NCBI RefSeq assembly: GCF_000017265.1
Contig: NC_011144.1
Location: forward strand, 3,264,001 to 3,328,000
Direction of reading: 5' to 3'
DNA from: Phenylobacterium zucineum HLK1
GTDB taxonomy: Bacteria > Pseudomonadota > Alphaproteobacteria > Caulobacterales > Caulobacteraceae
DNA length: 64,000 nt
Part shown: positions 37,784 through 46,076 of the stretch, in pieces
Layout of the letters: every line of letters begins with the position of its first letter
Position numbering within the stretch: position 1 is the stretch's first letter
Notes under the pieces: generated by a model
Seen by the model: the letters and a program-made list of their open reading frames with translations, nothing else
The model's database searches: none
Told to the model about the DNA's origin: nothing
Made by a program: the position numbers and the translations under genes

Positions 37784-38751
37784 TCCGCGGCCGCGGCTCC
37801 GAACAGCACCAGGTCGGGCGAGGTGCGGTGCACCGCCAGCTTGCGCTCGTACTCCAGCGGGTCCTTGGGCTTCACCAGCGCCCCCGCGGGCGTGGCGTGC
37901 CAGTCGTGCAGTCGGGTCAGGAAGAACCGCAGCGCCGCGCCGTGGGCCAGCACCGGCAGGGCCGCCCGCTCGGCCTCCGAGAGCGGCCGCACCGCCTCGT
38001 AGCCGGCCACCAGCGCCCTGGCCGCCGTGATGTTGAAGCTGCCGTCGGCCTCGAAGCACCAGGCGTTCAGCGCCACGGCGATGTCGTAGGCGCGGATGTC
38101 GTTGCAGGCGAAGTAGAAGTCGATCGCCCCCGCGAACACCCCTTCCTTGAAGAAGACGTTGTCCGGGAAGTAGTCGGCGTGGATCACGCCCTCGGGCAGG
38201 CCCTGGGGCCAGCGGTCGGCCAGGTCGGCCACGTCGCGGGCGATCACCTCGGCGAGCCCCGGCTTCAGCCGCTCGGCGTCGTCCTTCAGCCGCTCGAACA
38301 TCGGCGCCCAGGCGCCCTGGCCCAGGTCGTTCTCCCGCCGCATGGGGAAGCCGTCGGCGGCGTTGTGCAGGGCCGCCAGCCCCTTCCCCGCCTCGCGGCA
38401 GTGGGCCACGGTCGGGCGCCGCACCGACAGGCCGGGCAGGAAGCTGACGATGGCGCAGGGCTTGCCGCGCACCGTCTTCAGCATCTCGCCGCCCCGGTCC
38501 GCCATCGGCAGGCCGCTCGCGAAGCCGTGCTCGGACAGCCAGCGCATCAGGCCCAGGAAGAACGGCAGGTCCTCGGCGCGCACCCGCTTCTCGTAGACGG
38601 TCAGGATGAACCGGCCGCCCTCGGTCTCCAGCAGGAAGTTGGAGTTCTCGACGCCCTCGGCGATGCCCTTGAACGACAGCGGCGCGCCCAGGTCGAAATC
38701 GGCCAGAAGCTTGGCCAGTTCGTCGTCCGTTATGTCCGTGTAGACCGCCAT
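37780..38751 (-). CDS. thrB: Homoserine kinase, APH-fold type
   Basis: A 323-residue homoserine kinase of the choline kinase/APH fold found in alphaproteobacteria (ThrB_alt), unlike the GHMP kinase of E. coli. It has [20 protein letters not shown] in sense at the start, [11 protein letters not shown], the Brenner-like catalytic loop [14 protein letters not shown] and the metal-binding DFYFACND. It phosphorylates homoserine for threonine synthesis. ATG at 38751 is preferred over the upstream start at 38787 because the family begins MAVYT. Confidence 0.93.
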
Positions 38752-38845
38752 GGCCCGCGGCATGGGGTAGGTCGCGCAGGCGGTCAAGCGCTGACCCCGC
38801 GACCGCCTCGTGGTAGAAATGGATCAACCTCTGTGGAGGAGCCCG

Positions 38846-39073
38846 ATGATTGCCCTGAAGGTCGAGAAGATCGGCGACCGGGTCGCGGTCGTCCTCACCG
38901 AAGAAGCCCTGGCCCAGCTGAACCTCGGCGTCGGCGACGTCCTGCACGTCGAGCCCTCGCCCGACGGCGCCATCCAGCAGGTCACCCGCGAGACCTGGAT
39001 CGAGGACCCCCACGCCCGCGGCCGCGCCTTCCTGCGCCGCTACAACAAGTCCTTCGAGCGGTTCGACGGCTGA
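38846..39073 (+). CDS. Orphan AbrB/MazE-type antitoxin-like protein
   Basis: A 75-residue SpoVT-AbrB domain protein. It has the swapped-hairpin DNA-binding core [20 protein letters not shown] in sense and [13 protein letters not shown], then a tail [17 protein letters not shown]. It has the same length and layout as the antitoxin encoded 72 bases downstream ([17 protein letters not shown] in the tail), so the two are clear paralogues. No toxin gene follows it. A GGAGG site precedes the ATG at 38846. It may be a retired or cross-acting antitoxin. Confidence 0.8.
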   Translation: MIALKVEKIGDRVAVVLTEEALAQLNLGVGDVLHVEPSPDGAIQQVTRETWIEDPHARGRAFLRRYNKSFERFDG

Positions 39074-39103
39074 GGCGCCGCCTCCGCCGGCCTTGCAACT
39101 CCG

Positions 39104-39130
39104 CGTCGTATTACGTACGTTATAACGACG
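39104..39130 (+). promoter_or_regulatory. Inverted-repeat operator of the AbrB-Doc module
   Basis: CGTCGT (39104-39109) and ACGACG (39125-39130) flank a central ACGTACGT palindrome (39113-39120) and TATAAC. This AT-rich patch ends 15 bases before the antitoxin ATG and just before its GGAGG site, the standard place for antitoxin autoregulation. The TATAACGAC stretch at 39121-39129 recurs exactly at 43303-43311. Confidence 0.55.
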
Positions 39131-39145
39131 TGCGCGGAGGTCGCC

Positions 39146-39373
39146 ATGATCGCACTGAAACTCACCCAGGTTGGCAATTCCGTCGGCGTGGTGCTGCCCA
39201 AGGAAGCCCTGGCTAAGCTGGGAGTCGAGAAGGGCGACGTGGTCTATCTCGTCGAGGCGCCTGGAGGTGAGATGCGGATCTCAGCCTACGATCCCTCCGT
39301 CGCGGAGGAGATCGCCGCCGGCGAAGCGTTCATGGACGAGTATCGGGACACCTTCCGCGCGCTCGCGAAATGA
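39146..39373 (+). CDS. AbrB/MazE-type antitoxin of a Doc toxin
   Basis: A 75-residue SpoVT-AbrB antitoxin. The DNA-binding core is [20 protein letters not shown] in sense, with [13 protein letters not shown], and the acidic C-terminal tail (about 50-75) would wrap the toxin. It overlaps the toxin gene by 4 bases (ATGA), the classic antitoxin-toxin coupling. It is a paralogue of the orphan antitoxin upstream. Antitoxins of Doc are more often of Phd type; the AbrB type with Doc is known but less common. Confidence 0.87.
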   Translation: MIALKLTQVGNSVGVVLPKEALAKLGVEKGDVVYLVEAPGGEMRISAYDPSVAEEIAAGEAFMDEYRDTFRALAK

Positions 39374-39765
39374 CGGCCGAGCCACGCTGGATCAGCCGCG
39401 AGGCGATCCTCGTCCTGCACGACCGCAGCATCGCTCTGCACGGCGGCGCGCAGGGCCTGCGCGACGAGGGGTTGCTGGACTCCGCCCTGGCGCGTCCGCT
39501 CAACCGTTTCCATTACGAAGGCGAGACCGACATCCACGTGCTTGCGGCGACCTATCTCGTCGCGCTGGCGGGCAATCATCCCTTCGCCGACGGCAACAAG
39601 CGCGCGGCCTTCCTCGCCGCCGGCCTCTTCCTGCGTCTCAACGGCTGGCGGCTGACGGCCGCCCAGGCCGATGCGGCCCGCACGGTGCTGGCCGTGGCCG
39701 CCGGAGACCGCGACCTCGAGCCGCTCGCCGCCTGGCTTCGGCGGTTCTCCGAGCCCTTGCCCTAG
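39370..39765 (+). CDS. doc: Doc-type toxin, Fic/Doc family
   Basis: A 131-residue Doc protein. The catalytic Fic/Doc motif [10 protein letters not shown] (H70 to K77) matches the Doc consensus H-x-F-x-D/N-G-N-K-R. The family N-terminus [20 protein letters not shown] in sense and the region [16 protein letters not shown] are also typical. P1 Doc phosphorylates EF-Tu and stops translation. Together with the upstream AbrB gene it makes a type II toxin-antitoxin pair. Its stop shares CTAG with the facing ispH gene. Confidence 0.9.
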   Translation: MTAEPRWISREAILVLHDRSIALHGGAQGLRDEGLLDSALARPLNRFHYEGETDIHVLAATYLVALAGNHPFADGNKRAAFLAAGLFLRLNGWRLTAAQADAARTVLAVAAGDRDLEPLAAWLRRFSEPLP

Positions 39766-40706
39766 CCCGCCAGCGCCCGCGGCAGCTTGAAGGTCACCGT
39801 CTCGCGGGCGGTGTCGGCCTCGGTCAGGGTCACCTCGAAGCGTTCGGCCAGGCGGTCCAGCACGCCCTGCACCAGCACCTCGGGCGCCGAGGCGCCGGCG
39901 GTGACGCCCACCGTCTCCACGCCCTCCAGCCAGGTGAAGTCCAGCCCCTCGGCGTCGTCGATGAGGTAGGCCCTCGCCCCGGCCCGGCGGCCCACCTCGG
40001 CCAGCCGCACCGAATTGGACGAGTTGGCGCTGCCCAGCACCACCAGCACCTGCGCCTTCGCGGCGATCGCCTTCACCGCCTCCTGGCGGTTGGTGGTGGC
40101 GTAGCAGATGTCCTCCTTGTGCGGCGCGGCAATGGCCGGGAACCTTGCCCGCAGCGCCTCGACGATCTCGGCCGTGTCGTCCACCGACAGCGTCGTCTGG
40201 GTGACGAAGGCCACGTTGGCCGGATCGCGCGGCTGGAAGGCCATGGCGTCCGCCACCGTCTCGATCAGCGCCACCGCGCCCTCGGGCAGCTGGCCCATGG
40301 TGCCCACCACCTCCGGGTGGCCGGCGTGGCCGATCAGCACGATCTCGCGGCCGGCGTCGAAATGCCGCTGGGCCTCCACATGCACCTTCGAGACCAGCGG
40401 GCAGGTGGCGTCCAGGTAGAGCATCCTGCGCGACTTCGCCGCCGCCGGCACCGACTTGGGCACGCCGTGAGCTGAGAACACCACCGGCCGGTCGTCGGGC
40501 GCCTGGTCCAGTTCCTCGACGAACACCGCCCCCAGCGCCTTCAGCCGCTCGACCACGTGGCGGTTGTGGACGATCTCATGGCGCACGTAGACCGGCGCGC
40601 CGTACTTCTCGATCGCCCGCTCGACGATCTGGATCGCCCGGTCCACCCCCGCGCAGAAGCCGCGCGGGCTGGCCAGGAGGACGGTGAGGGGCGGACGGCT
40701 CGGCAT
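39762..40706 (-). CDS. ispH: 4-hydroxy-3-methylbut-2-enyl diphosphate reductase
   Basis: A 314-residue IspH (LytB), making IPP and DMAPP in the last step of the MEP isoprenoid pathway. The Fe-S cluster cysteines sit in [24 protein letters not shown] and near [12 protein letters not shown]. The active site includes [15 protein letters not shown] and [14 protein letters not shown]. Start ATG at 40706 by family N-terminus. In related genomes it directly precedes thrB and rnhA; here the two antitoxin genes and Doc lie between on the other strand. Confidence 0.95.
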   Translation of the reverse strand: MPSRPPLTVLLASPRGFCAGVDRAIQIVERAIEKYGAPVYVRHEIVHNRHVVERLKALGAVFVEELDQAPDDRPVVFSAHGVPKSVPAAAKSRRMLYLDATCPLVSKVHVEAQRHFDAGREIVLIGHAGHPEVVGTMGQLPEGAVALIETVADAMAFQPRDPANVAFVTQTTLSVDDTAEIVEALRARFPAIAAPHKEDICYATTNRQEAVKAIAAKAQVLVVLGSANSSNSVRLAEVGRRAGARAYLIDDAEGLDFTWLEGVETVGVTAGASAPEVLVQGVLDRLAERFEVTLTEADTARETVTFKLPRALAG

Positions 40707-40824
40707 GGCGCGGAACCTAGTGTCCCGAAGGCCCGCGCGCCAGCCGCGTTGCCGCCGCAATCGTGAGGCTGTAACTAGGCCCCGACCCGCGGGGCCCCCC
40801 GCGCCCTCTATCCTGGACGCCTCC

Positions 40825-41520
40825 ATGCGCCGCCTGCTGATCTGCGCCGCCGCCCTCGCCGTGGCCGCCACGTCCCTGCCCACCCTCGCCGAGGCGCAAG
40901 GCCGCGGCCGCCAGGACCAGCAGCGTCAGCAGGAGGAAGAGGCCGCCAAGAAGCGCAAGCGCGACGCCGAGTGGGGCAACCGCCAGTCGCCGCTGCCGCA
41001 GCTGCGCAATGCCGGCCCCTGCCCGTTCGTGAAGACGCTGTACGACGCGGCCCGGTACATCGAGTTCAAGGACGGCCGCGAGGCCTCGGCCAACGTCGGC
41101 TTCACCGGCGAGATCCAGGGCATCTCGGCCGGCTGCGAGTACAAGGACGATGAGCCCATCGAGCTGGCCATGGAGGTGCTGTTCGAGCTGGGCCGCGGGC
41201 CCCAGGCCGAGGGGCGCTCCAAGACCTTCCGCTACTGGGTCGCCGTCACCGACCGCAACCGCTCGGTGCTGGCCAAGGAGTACTTCTCGCTGCCGGTGAC
41301 CTTCAAGGAAGGCGAGGACCGCACCTTCGTGCGCGAGAATCTCAACCGGATCGTCATCCCGCGCGCCGAGATGACCACCTCGGGCTCGAACTTCGAGGTG
41401 CTGATCGGCTTCGACGTCACCCCGCAGATGGCCGCCTTCAACCGTGAGGGCAAGCGCTTCCGCCTGAACGTCGGCGCGCCGACCGAGACCGCGCAAACCG
41501 GAACCGCCCCGCCGCAATGA
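40825..41520 (+). CDS. Exported hypothetical protein coupled to argS
   Basis: A 231-residue exported protein. A signal peptide (about 1-24, ending LAEAQG) precedes a charged helical stretch rich in Gln/Arg/Glu/Lys (about 25-50), then a folded part containing [16 protein letters not shown] and the second cysteine in [16 protein letters not shown]. The C-terminus is Thr/Pro-rich. The overlap with argS (ATGA) is unexpected for a cell-envelope protein but typical of this gene order in Caulobacterales. No family function known to me. Confidence 0.7.
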   Translation: MRRLLICAAALAVAATSLPTLAEAQGRGRQDQQRQQEEEAAKKRKRDAEWGNRQSPLPQLRNAGPCPFVKTLYDAARYIEFKDGREASANVGFTGEIQGISAGCEYKDDEPIELAMEVLFELGRGPQAEGRSKTFRYWVAVTDRNRSVLAKEYFSLPVTFKEGEDRTFVRENLNRIVIPRAEMTTSGSNFEVLIGFDVTPQMAAFNREGKRFRLNVGAPTETAQTGTAPPQ

Positions 41521-43298
41521 GCGACCTGAAGACGGCGCTCGGCGAGGCGGTGGAAGCCGCCTTCGCCGCCGAAGGCGTTCCCGCAGAGCTCGCCCGCGTC
41601 ACCGCCTCCGACCGCCCCGATCTGGCCGACTTCCAGTCGAACGGCGCCCTCGCCGCGGCCAAGCGCGTGGGGAAGAACCCGCGCGAGATCGCGACCGCCG
41701 TGGCCGGCCGCCTGCAGGGCGATCCGCGCCTGGCCTCGGTCGAGATCGCCGGCCCGGGCTTCCTGAACCTGAAGGTGGCCGACGCCGCCCTCGCCGCCCG
41801 CGCCGACGCCATCGCCGCCGACCCGCGCGCCGGAGCCGGGACCGTGCCGGCGCCCCGCCGGGTGATCGTCGACTACGGCGGCCCCAACGTCGCCAAGCCG
41901 ATGCACGTGGGCCACCTGCGCGCCTCGATCATCGGCGAGTCCGTCAAGCGCCTCTACCGCTTCCGCGGCGACACCGTGATCGGCGACGCCCACTTCGGCG
42001 ACTGGGGCTACCAGATGGGCCTGCTGATCGGCGCCGTCTGCGACGAGGACGCCGAGATCCGCGCCCTGGTGGACCAGCTCAACGCCTCTGGGGATCCAAA
42101 CGGCGAGATCCCGGCCGCCTTCGAGCGCGTCACCCTGGCCGACCTCGACCGGCTCTATCCCCTGGCCGCCGCCAAGGGGAAGGAGGACCCCGCCTACCGC
42201 GACCGGGCCCGCAAGCTCACCGCCGACCTCCAGGCCCACAAGCCCGGCTGCTACCTGCTGTGGCGCCGCTTCCGGGACGTGACCCAGGTCGCCCTCGAGC
42301 GCGACTTCCATGCCCTGGGCGTCGACTTTGACTGGTGGAAGGGCGAGAGCGACGTCGACCATCTGATCCAGCCCATGGTGGCCGAACTCGCCGACAAGGG
42401 CCTGCTCGTCGACGACCAGGGCGCCCGGATCGTCCGTGTCGCCCGCGAGGGGGACAAGCGCGAGCTGCCGCCGCTGCTGGTGGTCTCCTCCGAAGGCTCG
42501 GCGATGTACGGCACGACCGACCTGGCCACCATCCTCGACCGCAAGCGCGAGTTCGATCCGCAGCTCGTCATCTACTGCGTCGACCAGCGCCAGGCCGACC
42601 ACTTCGAGATCGTCTTCCGCGCCGCCTACCTCGCCGGCTACGCCGAAGAGGGCCAGCTCGAGCACATCGGCTTCGGCACGATGAACGGGACCGACGGCAA
42701 GCCCTTCAAGACCCGCGAGGGCGGCGTCCTCAAGCTCGCCGACCTCATCGAGATGACCAGGTCCAAGGCCCGCGAGCGCCTGCACGAGGCCGGCCTCGGC
42801 GAGGACCTGCCGGCCGAGGAATTCGAGGACATCGCGGGCAAGGTGGCGGTGGCGGCCCTGAAGTTCGCCGACCTCTCCAACTTCCGCGGCACCTCCTACG
42901 TCTTCGACCTCGACCGCTTCACCAGCTTCGAGGGCAAGACCGGCCCCTACCTGCTCTACCAGGCGGTGCGGGTGAAATCCCTGCTGCGCAAGGCCGAGGC
43001 CGAGGGCGCCCAGGCCGGCCCGGTCACCGTGGCCGAGCCCGCCGAGCGCGACCTCGTGCTGACCCTCGACGCCTTCGAGACCGCCCTGCAGGAGGCCTAC
43101 GACAAGAAGGCCCCCAACGCCCTGGCCGAGCACGCCTACCGGCTCTCCCAGGCGTTCTCGAAGTTCTACGCCGCCTGCCCGATCCTGGCCGCCCCGCCGC
43201 CGGTCCGGGGCTCGCGCCTGACCCTGGCCCAGGCCACGCTGCGCCAGCTCGAACTGGCGCTGGACATCCTCGGCATCGCGGTCCCCGAGAGGATGTAG
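41517..43298 (+). CDS. argS: Arginyl-tRNA synthetase
   Basis: A 593-residue class I synthetase that charges tRNA-Arg. The HIGH motif appears as [12 protein letters not shown] (about 128-139), preceded by [12 protein letters not shown]. ArgRS family members lack a canonical KMSKS lysine in many bacteria, and here that position reads [10 protein letters not shown]. An N-terminal Add-1 tRNA-binding domain (about 1-95) and a C-terminal anticodon-binding DALR domain (about 460-593, [13 protein letters not shown] to [12 protein letters not shown]) are complete. Confidence 0.96.
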   Translation: MSDLKTALGEAVEAAFAAEGVPAELARVTASDRPDLADFQSNGALAAAKRVGKNPREIATAVAGRLQGDPRLASVEIAGPGFLNLKVADAALAARADAIAADPRAGAGTVPAPRRVIVDYGGPNVAKPMHVGHLRASIIGESVKRLYRFRGDTVIGDAHFGDWGYQMGLLIGAVCDEDAEIRALVDQLNASGDPNGEIPAAFERVTLADLDRLYPLAAAKGKEDPAYRDRARKLTADLQAHKPGCYLLWRRFRDVTQVALERDFHALGVDFDWWKGESDVDHLIQPMVAELADKGLLVDDQGARIVRVAREGDKRELPPLLVVSSEGSAMYGTTDLATILDRKREFDPQLVIYCVDQRQADHFEIVFRAAYLAGYAEEGQLEHIGFGTMNGTDGKPFKTREGGVLKLADLIEMTRSKARERLHEAGLGEDLPAEEFEDIAGKVAVAALKFADLSNFRGTSYVFDLDRFTSFEGKTGPYLLYQAVRVKSLLRKAEAEGAQAGPVTVAEPAERDLVLTLDAFETALQEAYDKKAPNALAEHAYRLSQAFSKFYAACPILAAPPPVRGSRLTLAQATLRQLELALDILGIAVPERM

Positions 43299-43301
43299 GG
43301 G

Positions 43302-43330
43302 ATATAACGACAATATATAACGTCGTTATT
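43302..43330. promoter_or_regulatory. AT-rich inverted/direct repeat island after argS
   Basis: This stretch is strikingly AT-rich for the window. ATAACGAC (43304-43311) and GTCGTTAT (43322-43329) are perfect inverted repeats. ATATAACG occurs twice as a direct repeat (43302-43309 and 43315-43322). The 9-mer TATAACGAC is shared with the AbrB-Doc promoter 4 kb away. It lies between argS and the RTX gene, in a 196-base gap. It may be an operator or promoter for the RTX gene, possibly bound by one of the AbrB antitoxins. Confidence 0.45.
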
Positions 43331-43494
43331 TGGATTAGTTCTGTAGGTCGACTCCGCCTCTTCTGATCTCAAGGCGCGCCCGGCTTGTCTGGACTCCAGA
43401 GAGCGCCGTTATGACTGTTGTCGCCCAGGCTTGACTGCTGCAGATTGATGCCTCGTGCGGCCACGCTGGCCGTCTTGCCAGCAGGAGCGCGCCG

Positions 43495-45579
43495 ATGACG
43501 CCGACCGCGACCAACCTCACCCAGACCGTCGGCCTGAACGAGGACCAGGCTTCCGCCGCCCTCGGGGACATCGTGGTCACCGACACCGACCTGGGCGAGA
43601 CCATCACCGCTACGCTCGTCCTGTCCGGCGCCGGCCAGCTCACGACCGGGACCTACGGCGCGGCCACCTCGACCTTCGATGCGGCGACCAAGACCTGGAG
43701 CGTCACCGGCTCGGTCGCCGACGTGAACGCCGCCCTCGCCGCTGTCGCCTACCGCCCCGCCGAGGACCAGACCGGCTCCGTCACCATCACCACGCACATC
43801 GAGGACGCCGCCGGGACCGGGCCTGCCGACGGCACGATCACCCTGAACATCACGGCGGTGAACGACGCGCCCGAGGTGGCTGCGCCGGAGTCGATCGCCG
43901 TCACCGCCGGGGCGAGCAAGACGCTCACGGGGATCGTGCTGTCCGACGTCGACGCCGACGCCGGCGCGATGACCGCCACCATCACCGTTCCCTCGGGCGC
44001 CCTGTCCGCGACCTCGGGCGGCGGCGTCACGGTGGGCGGGACCGCCGCGGCGCTCACCCTGACCGGCACGCTCGCCAACCTCAACAGCTTCCTCTCGGGC
44101 GGCGGGGTCACCTACGCCCCGGCCGGCGGGGTGACGGGCGAGGTCATCCTGCGGGTCGAGCTGAACGACGGCGGAAACACCGGCTCGGGCGGCGCCCAGA
44201 GCCATGGCAAGAACATCACGCTCGAGATCTCGGCGCCCGCGCCCGATCCGGAGCCGCCGCCGGCGCCCCCGCCCCCGCCGCCCGTCATCGAGTACGTCGA
44301 CGGGGTGCCGGTGCAGGTGCGCACCTACACCGGCCCCGACGGGCAGCCGCACCAGTCGATGGAGATTCCGGCACAGCGCCCCCCCGCCGTCACCGGCAAC
44401 ACCTCGGTCGAAACCGCGCTCGACAATCTGGGCCGGGTGACCGGCCAGATCGCCGAGAACGTCGGCCTGAAGGCCTCCGGCCCGATCAACGGCAAGGCGC
44501 CCGGGCAGATCCTTCCGACGCTGCGGTCCGACCCCGCGTTCGCCGAGAAGTTCAACGACCCCAGCATTCCCCGCGGCCTCGACCGGGTCGCCGGCGCGGA
44601 CCCCTCGGCCTCCACCGTGGTCCTCAAGCTCGAGACCGTGCTCACGGGAAACAATCCGCCCGCCGGGCCGCTGGTGATCGAGGGCAGGCCCGACGCTGGG
44701 CCGGCGGTCGTGACCATCGACACGGCCAGCTCCGTGCTCTCCCAGCTCGCCATCACCATCGAGCTGCAGCGCATCGCCATGGCTTTCATCAAGGGGCTGG
44801 CGCGCCTGATGGGCGGCGAGGGCCCGCAGATCGTCTTCGCCGACGACGCCCCCCAGCACATGGTCCTGGGCGAAGGCGACGACGAGCTGCACGGCGGCGG
44901 CGGGGACGATGTGGTCGGCTCGGAGCACGGGAACGACAGCCTGTTCGGCGACGCCGGCCGCGACACCGTCTTCGGCGGCGAAGGCGCCGACCAGCTCTGG
45001 GGCGGGACCGAGGCCGACCACCTGCACGGCAACATCGGCGACGACTTCGTCCACGGCGGCGAAGGGGCGGACACCCTCCACGGCGGCCAGGGCGACGACG
45101 TCGTGCGCGGCGGCCAGGACGACGACGTCGCTCTGGGCGACCTCGGCGCCGATACGGTCTTCGGCGACCGCGGCCACGACCTGCTGCTGGGCGGCGAGGG
45201 CGACGACCTCGTCCACGGCAACCTCGGCGACGACTCCGTGGCCGGCGAGGCCGGCGACGACGTGCTCCACGGCGGACAGGGGGCGGACACGGTCTCGGGC
45301 GGCGACGGCGCCGACACGCTGTCGGGCGACCTCGGCGACGACCTGCTGATCGGCGGCGCGGGCGCCGATGTCTTCCGGATCTCGGCCGAGGGCGGGCGCG
45401 ATGTCATCGCCGACTTCGACGCCGCCGCCGGCGACCGCCTGTGGCTGGACCCGGGCCTGACCTACGAGCTGCGCCAGGACGGGGCCGACACGATCCTCGA
45501 CTTCGCCGCCGGCCACCGGGTGGTGCTGAAGGACGTGCAGGCCGCGGCCCTTCCCGACGGCTGGATCGTGGCGGGCTGA
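43495..45579 (+). CDS. RTX protein with cadherin-like domains, putative secreted adhesin
   Basis: A 694-residue protein without an N-terminal signal peptide, as expected for type I secretion. Two beta-sandwich domains of cadherin-like/VCBS type (about 1-122 and 123-252; LNITAVNDAPEV marks the junction) are followed by a Pro-rich hinge (about 252-266) and a middle region of about 190 residues that I cannot assign. Next comes a calcium-binding RTX block (about 457-625, roughly 18 GGxGxDxxx-type repeats such as GEGADTLHGGQGDDVV) and a C-terminal domain with the probable secretion signal (DGWIVAG end). No type I secretion genes are nearby. Surface adhesion or matrix attachment is the likely role. 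Confidence 0.8.
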   Translation: MTPTATNLTQTVGLNEDQASAALGDIVVTDTDLGETITATLVLSGAGQLTTGTYGAATSTFDAATKTWSVTGSVADVNAALAAVAYRPAEDQTGSVTITTHIEDAAGTGPADGTITLNITAVNDAPEVAAPESIAVTAGASKTLTGIVLSDVDADAGAMTATITVPSGALSATSGGGVTVGGTAAALTLTGTLANLNSFLSGGGVTYAPAGGVTGEVILRVELNDGGNTGSGGAQSHGKNITLEISAPAPDPEPPPAPPPPPPVIEYVDGVPVQVRTYTGPDGQPHQSMEIPAQRPPAVTGNTSVETALDNLGRVTGQIAENVGLKASGPINGKAPGQILPTLRSDPAFAEKFNDPSIPRGLDRVAGADPSASTVVLKLETVLTGNNPPAGPLVIEGRPDAGPAVVTIDTASSVLSQLAITIELQRIAMAFIKGLARLMGGEGPQIVFADDAPQHMVLGEGDDELHGGGGDDVVGSEHGNDSLFGDAGRDTVFGGEGADQLWGGTEADHLHGNIGDDFVHGGEGADTLHGGQGDDVVRGGQDDDVALGDLGADTVFGDRGHDLLLGGEGDDLVHGNLGDDSVAGEAGDDVLHGGQGADTVSGGDGADTLSGDLGDDLLIGGAGADVFRISAEGGRDVIADFDAAAGDRLWLDPGLTYELRQDGADTILDFAAGHRVVLKDVQAAALPDGWIVAG

Positions 45580-45606
45580 CCCTGGGCGGGGCCGGATCGT
45601 CGCCGG

Positions 45607-45774
45607 CTACCGCTCCACGTCCGGCGGCGGGCGCATCTCGCGGCGCACCTGGTCGGCGCGGCGGTCGCGGCGCGCCTGGCGCCAGCCGCTGAACGCGCTC
45701 AGCACGAAGAAGAAGACGACCGCCACCGCGGCCAGCCCCAACAGCCACCAGTAGGTGTTCAGCCCGTCCAGCAT
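45607..45774 (-). CDS. 55-residue single-pass membrane peptide
   Basis: A small minus-strand gene downstream of, and convergent with, the RTX gene. One transmembrane helix (about 9-28, LLGLAAVAVVFFFVLSAF) is followed by a basic cytoplasmic tail (WRQARRDRRADQVRRE, Pro-rich end). A GAGGAGG ribosome site lies 10 bases upstream of the ATG. Codon use fits the region. I know no family. It may be regulatory for an envelope protein. Confidence 0.55.
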   Translation of the reverse strand: MLDGLNTYWWLLGLAAVAVVFFFVLSAFSGWRQARRDRRADQVRREMRPPPDVER

Positions 45775-45858
45775 CGTCCGGACGCCTCCTCGCCGCCTCG
45801 CGCGGCTTCACCCTCGACGCACAAGGCGCCCCAATTGCGGCGTCCTCGCTGCGCCCCG

Positions 45859-45972
45859 GATGGGCGCCCCTGCACGTTCGTCATGGCCCGACCTGTTCGG
45901 GCCACCCATCCGGAGTCTCTCCGCAGCAGGAGCGGCGGCGCGTCAGGCTGAGTCGCCCGGACGCGCCGGGCG
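45859..45972. repeat. Composite intergenic inverted-repeat element
   Basis: This fills much of the 302-base gap between the small membrane gene and the DJ-1/PfpI-like gene (45775-46076). TGGCCCGA (45884-45891) and TCGGGCCA (45897-45904) form a hairpin, enclosed by GATGGG (45859-45864) and CCCATC (45905-45910). A second hairpin CGCCCGG (45954-45960)/CCGGGCG (45966-45972) follows, flanked by GTC...GATGAC. The GTCATGGCCCG...CGGGCCAC pattern is a known kind of dispersed element in Caulobacterales. No coding content is seen. Confidence 0.5.
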
Positions 45973-46076
45973 ATGACGAGGAATGGGTGAACGCCTGGCA
46001 GAAACCGTTGGAACCTTGTCATTCCAGACAGCACCCGCCCCGGCGCATCCTCTCCCCGAAAGGAAAGGAGCCTGCC

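Noticed and set aside
38810..38845. Longer start (GTG 38810) for the orphan antitoxin
   Set aside because: The GGAGG site directly before ATG 38846 and the family N-terminus MIALK favour the shorter form.
41232..43313. 693-residue minus-strand frame opposite argS
   Set aside because: Low-complexity Gly/Val/Leu composition and complete overlap with the well-supported argS.
44866..45345. Tandem repeat-like DNA in the RTX gene considered as a CRISPR array
   Set aside because: Repeats are short, in-frame with glycine-rich nonapeptide codons, and lack spacers of constant length.
43369..45516. 715-residue open frame on the minus strand across the RTX gene
   Set aside because: It is a shadow of the GC-rich, repeat-bearing RTX coding sequence: it has no family motifs, and the plus-strand reading contains clear cadherin-like and RTX repeats.
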